Below are positions 60,439 through 60,591 of a stretch of 60,591 nucleotides of DNA, piece after piece. Positions within the stretch are counted from its first letter, which is position 1; each line of letters starts with the position of its first letter. The notes beneath the pieces were generated by a model. The model did not search any database. It saw only the letters and a list, made by a program, of their open reading frames with translations, and had not been told where the DNA came from. The position numbers were made by a program, and so were the translations under genes. Origin of the DNA: Defluviitaleaceae bacterium (lineage in GTDB: Bacteria > Bacillota > Clostridia > Lachnospirales > WRAX01); contig WQWB01000004.1 in NCBI GenBank assembly GCA_009785555.1, positions 1 to 60,591 on the forward strand. Reading direction: 5' to 3'.

Positions 60439-60591
60439 ATTTTCCCAAAAACCTTTCTCGGACTGATAAAACCCTTAAACGCCGCGAGCATCGCCTCGTT
60501 CGGCTCAAATACAACCTTCGTCCTGCGGCCATTATATGACGTAAGTAAATACCAGGTCTTTTCGCAAACCGTACCCGTACCGAAATCCAAC
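60435..60591 (-). CDS. C-terminus of an unidentified protein (runs off the right edge)
   Basis: Open frame ...LDFGTGTVCEKTWYLLTSYNGRRTKVVFEPNEAMLAAFKGFISPRKVFGKI*, stop overlapping the esterase start (ATGA). Confidence 0.7.
   Translation of the reverse strand, partial: LDFGTGTVCEKTWYLLTSYNGRRTKVVFEPNEAMLAAFKGFISPRKVFGKI

Overview
This 60.6-kb window looks like a low-to-mid GC Firmicutes (Clostridia-type) chromosome. Conserved housekeeping blocks are rpmG-secE-nusG, recR-ybaB-dnaX, frr/uppS-cdsA-dxr-rseP, recJ, smc-ftsY, tsaD, minD-minE-rodA and guaB. They are interleaved with accessory and amino-acid fermentation genes. The main metabolic feature is a two-part ornithine/lysine-type fermentation island. 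The minus-strand part is ord-ortA-ortB-[DUF4097-like lipoprotein]-oraS-oraE. About 8 kb away on the plus strand is kal-APH-[HExxH protein]-kce-[small ORF]-orr. Reading beyond the ORF track revealed: a TTG-started acidic surface protein running off the left edge; an mgsA homologue with an apparent ATA start codon and lost catalytic residues; an AraC/BtrH-like pair in one frame separated by a single TAG; two toxin-antitoxin loci whose toxins each carry a single-base frameshift; a frameshifted AraC-GyrI pseudogene; a degenerate CdsA paralogue in tandem with the intact one; remnants of a DUF5694-like gene and of a neighbouring esterase; an 88-bp MITE-like element in two 97%-identical copies 35 kb apart; and 57-bp in-frame repeats in ftsY built on a palindrome that resembles an intergenic palindrome downstream of tsaD. 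No rRNA, tRNA or CRISPR array was recognised. I could not convincingly identify a wholly new multi-gene system. The best novelty candidates are the mosaic fermentation island, the repeat-in-FtsY observation, the ATA-started pseudo-MgsA and the 5' leader with alternative hairpins before the ECF sigma gene. All family calls are by eye, without database searches.
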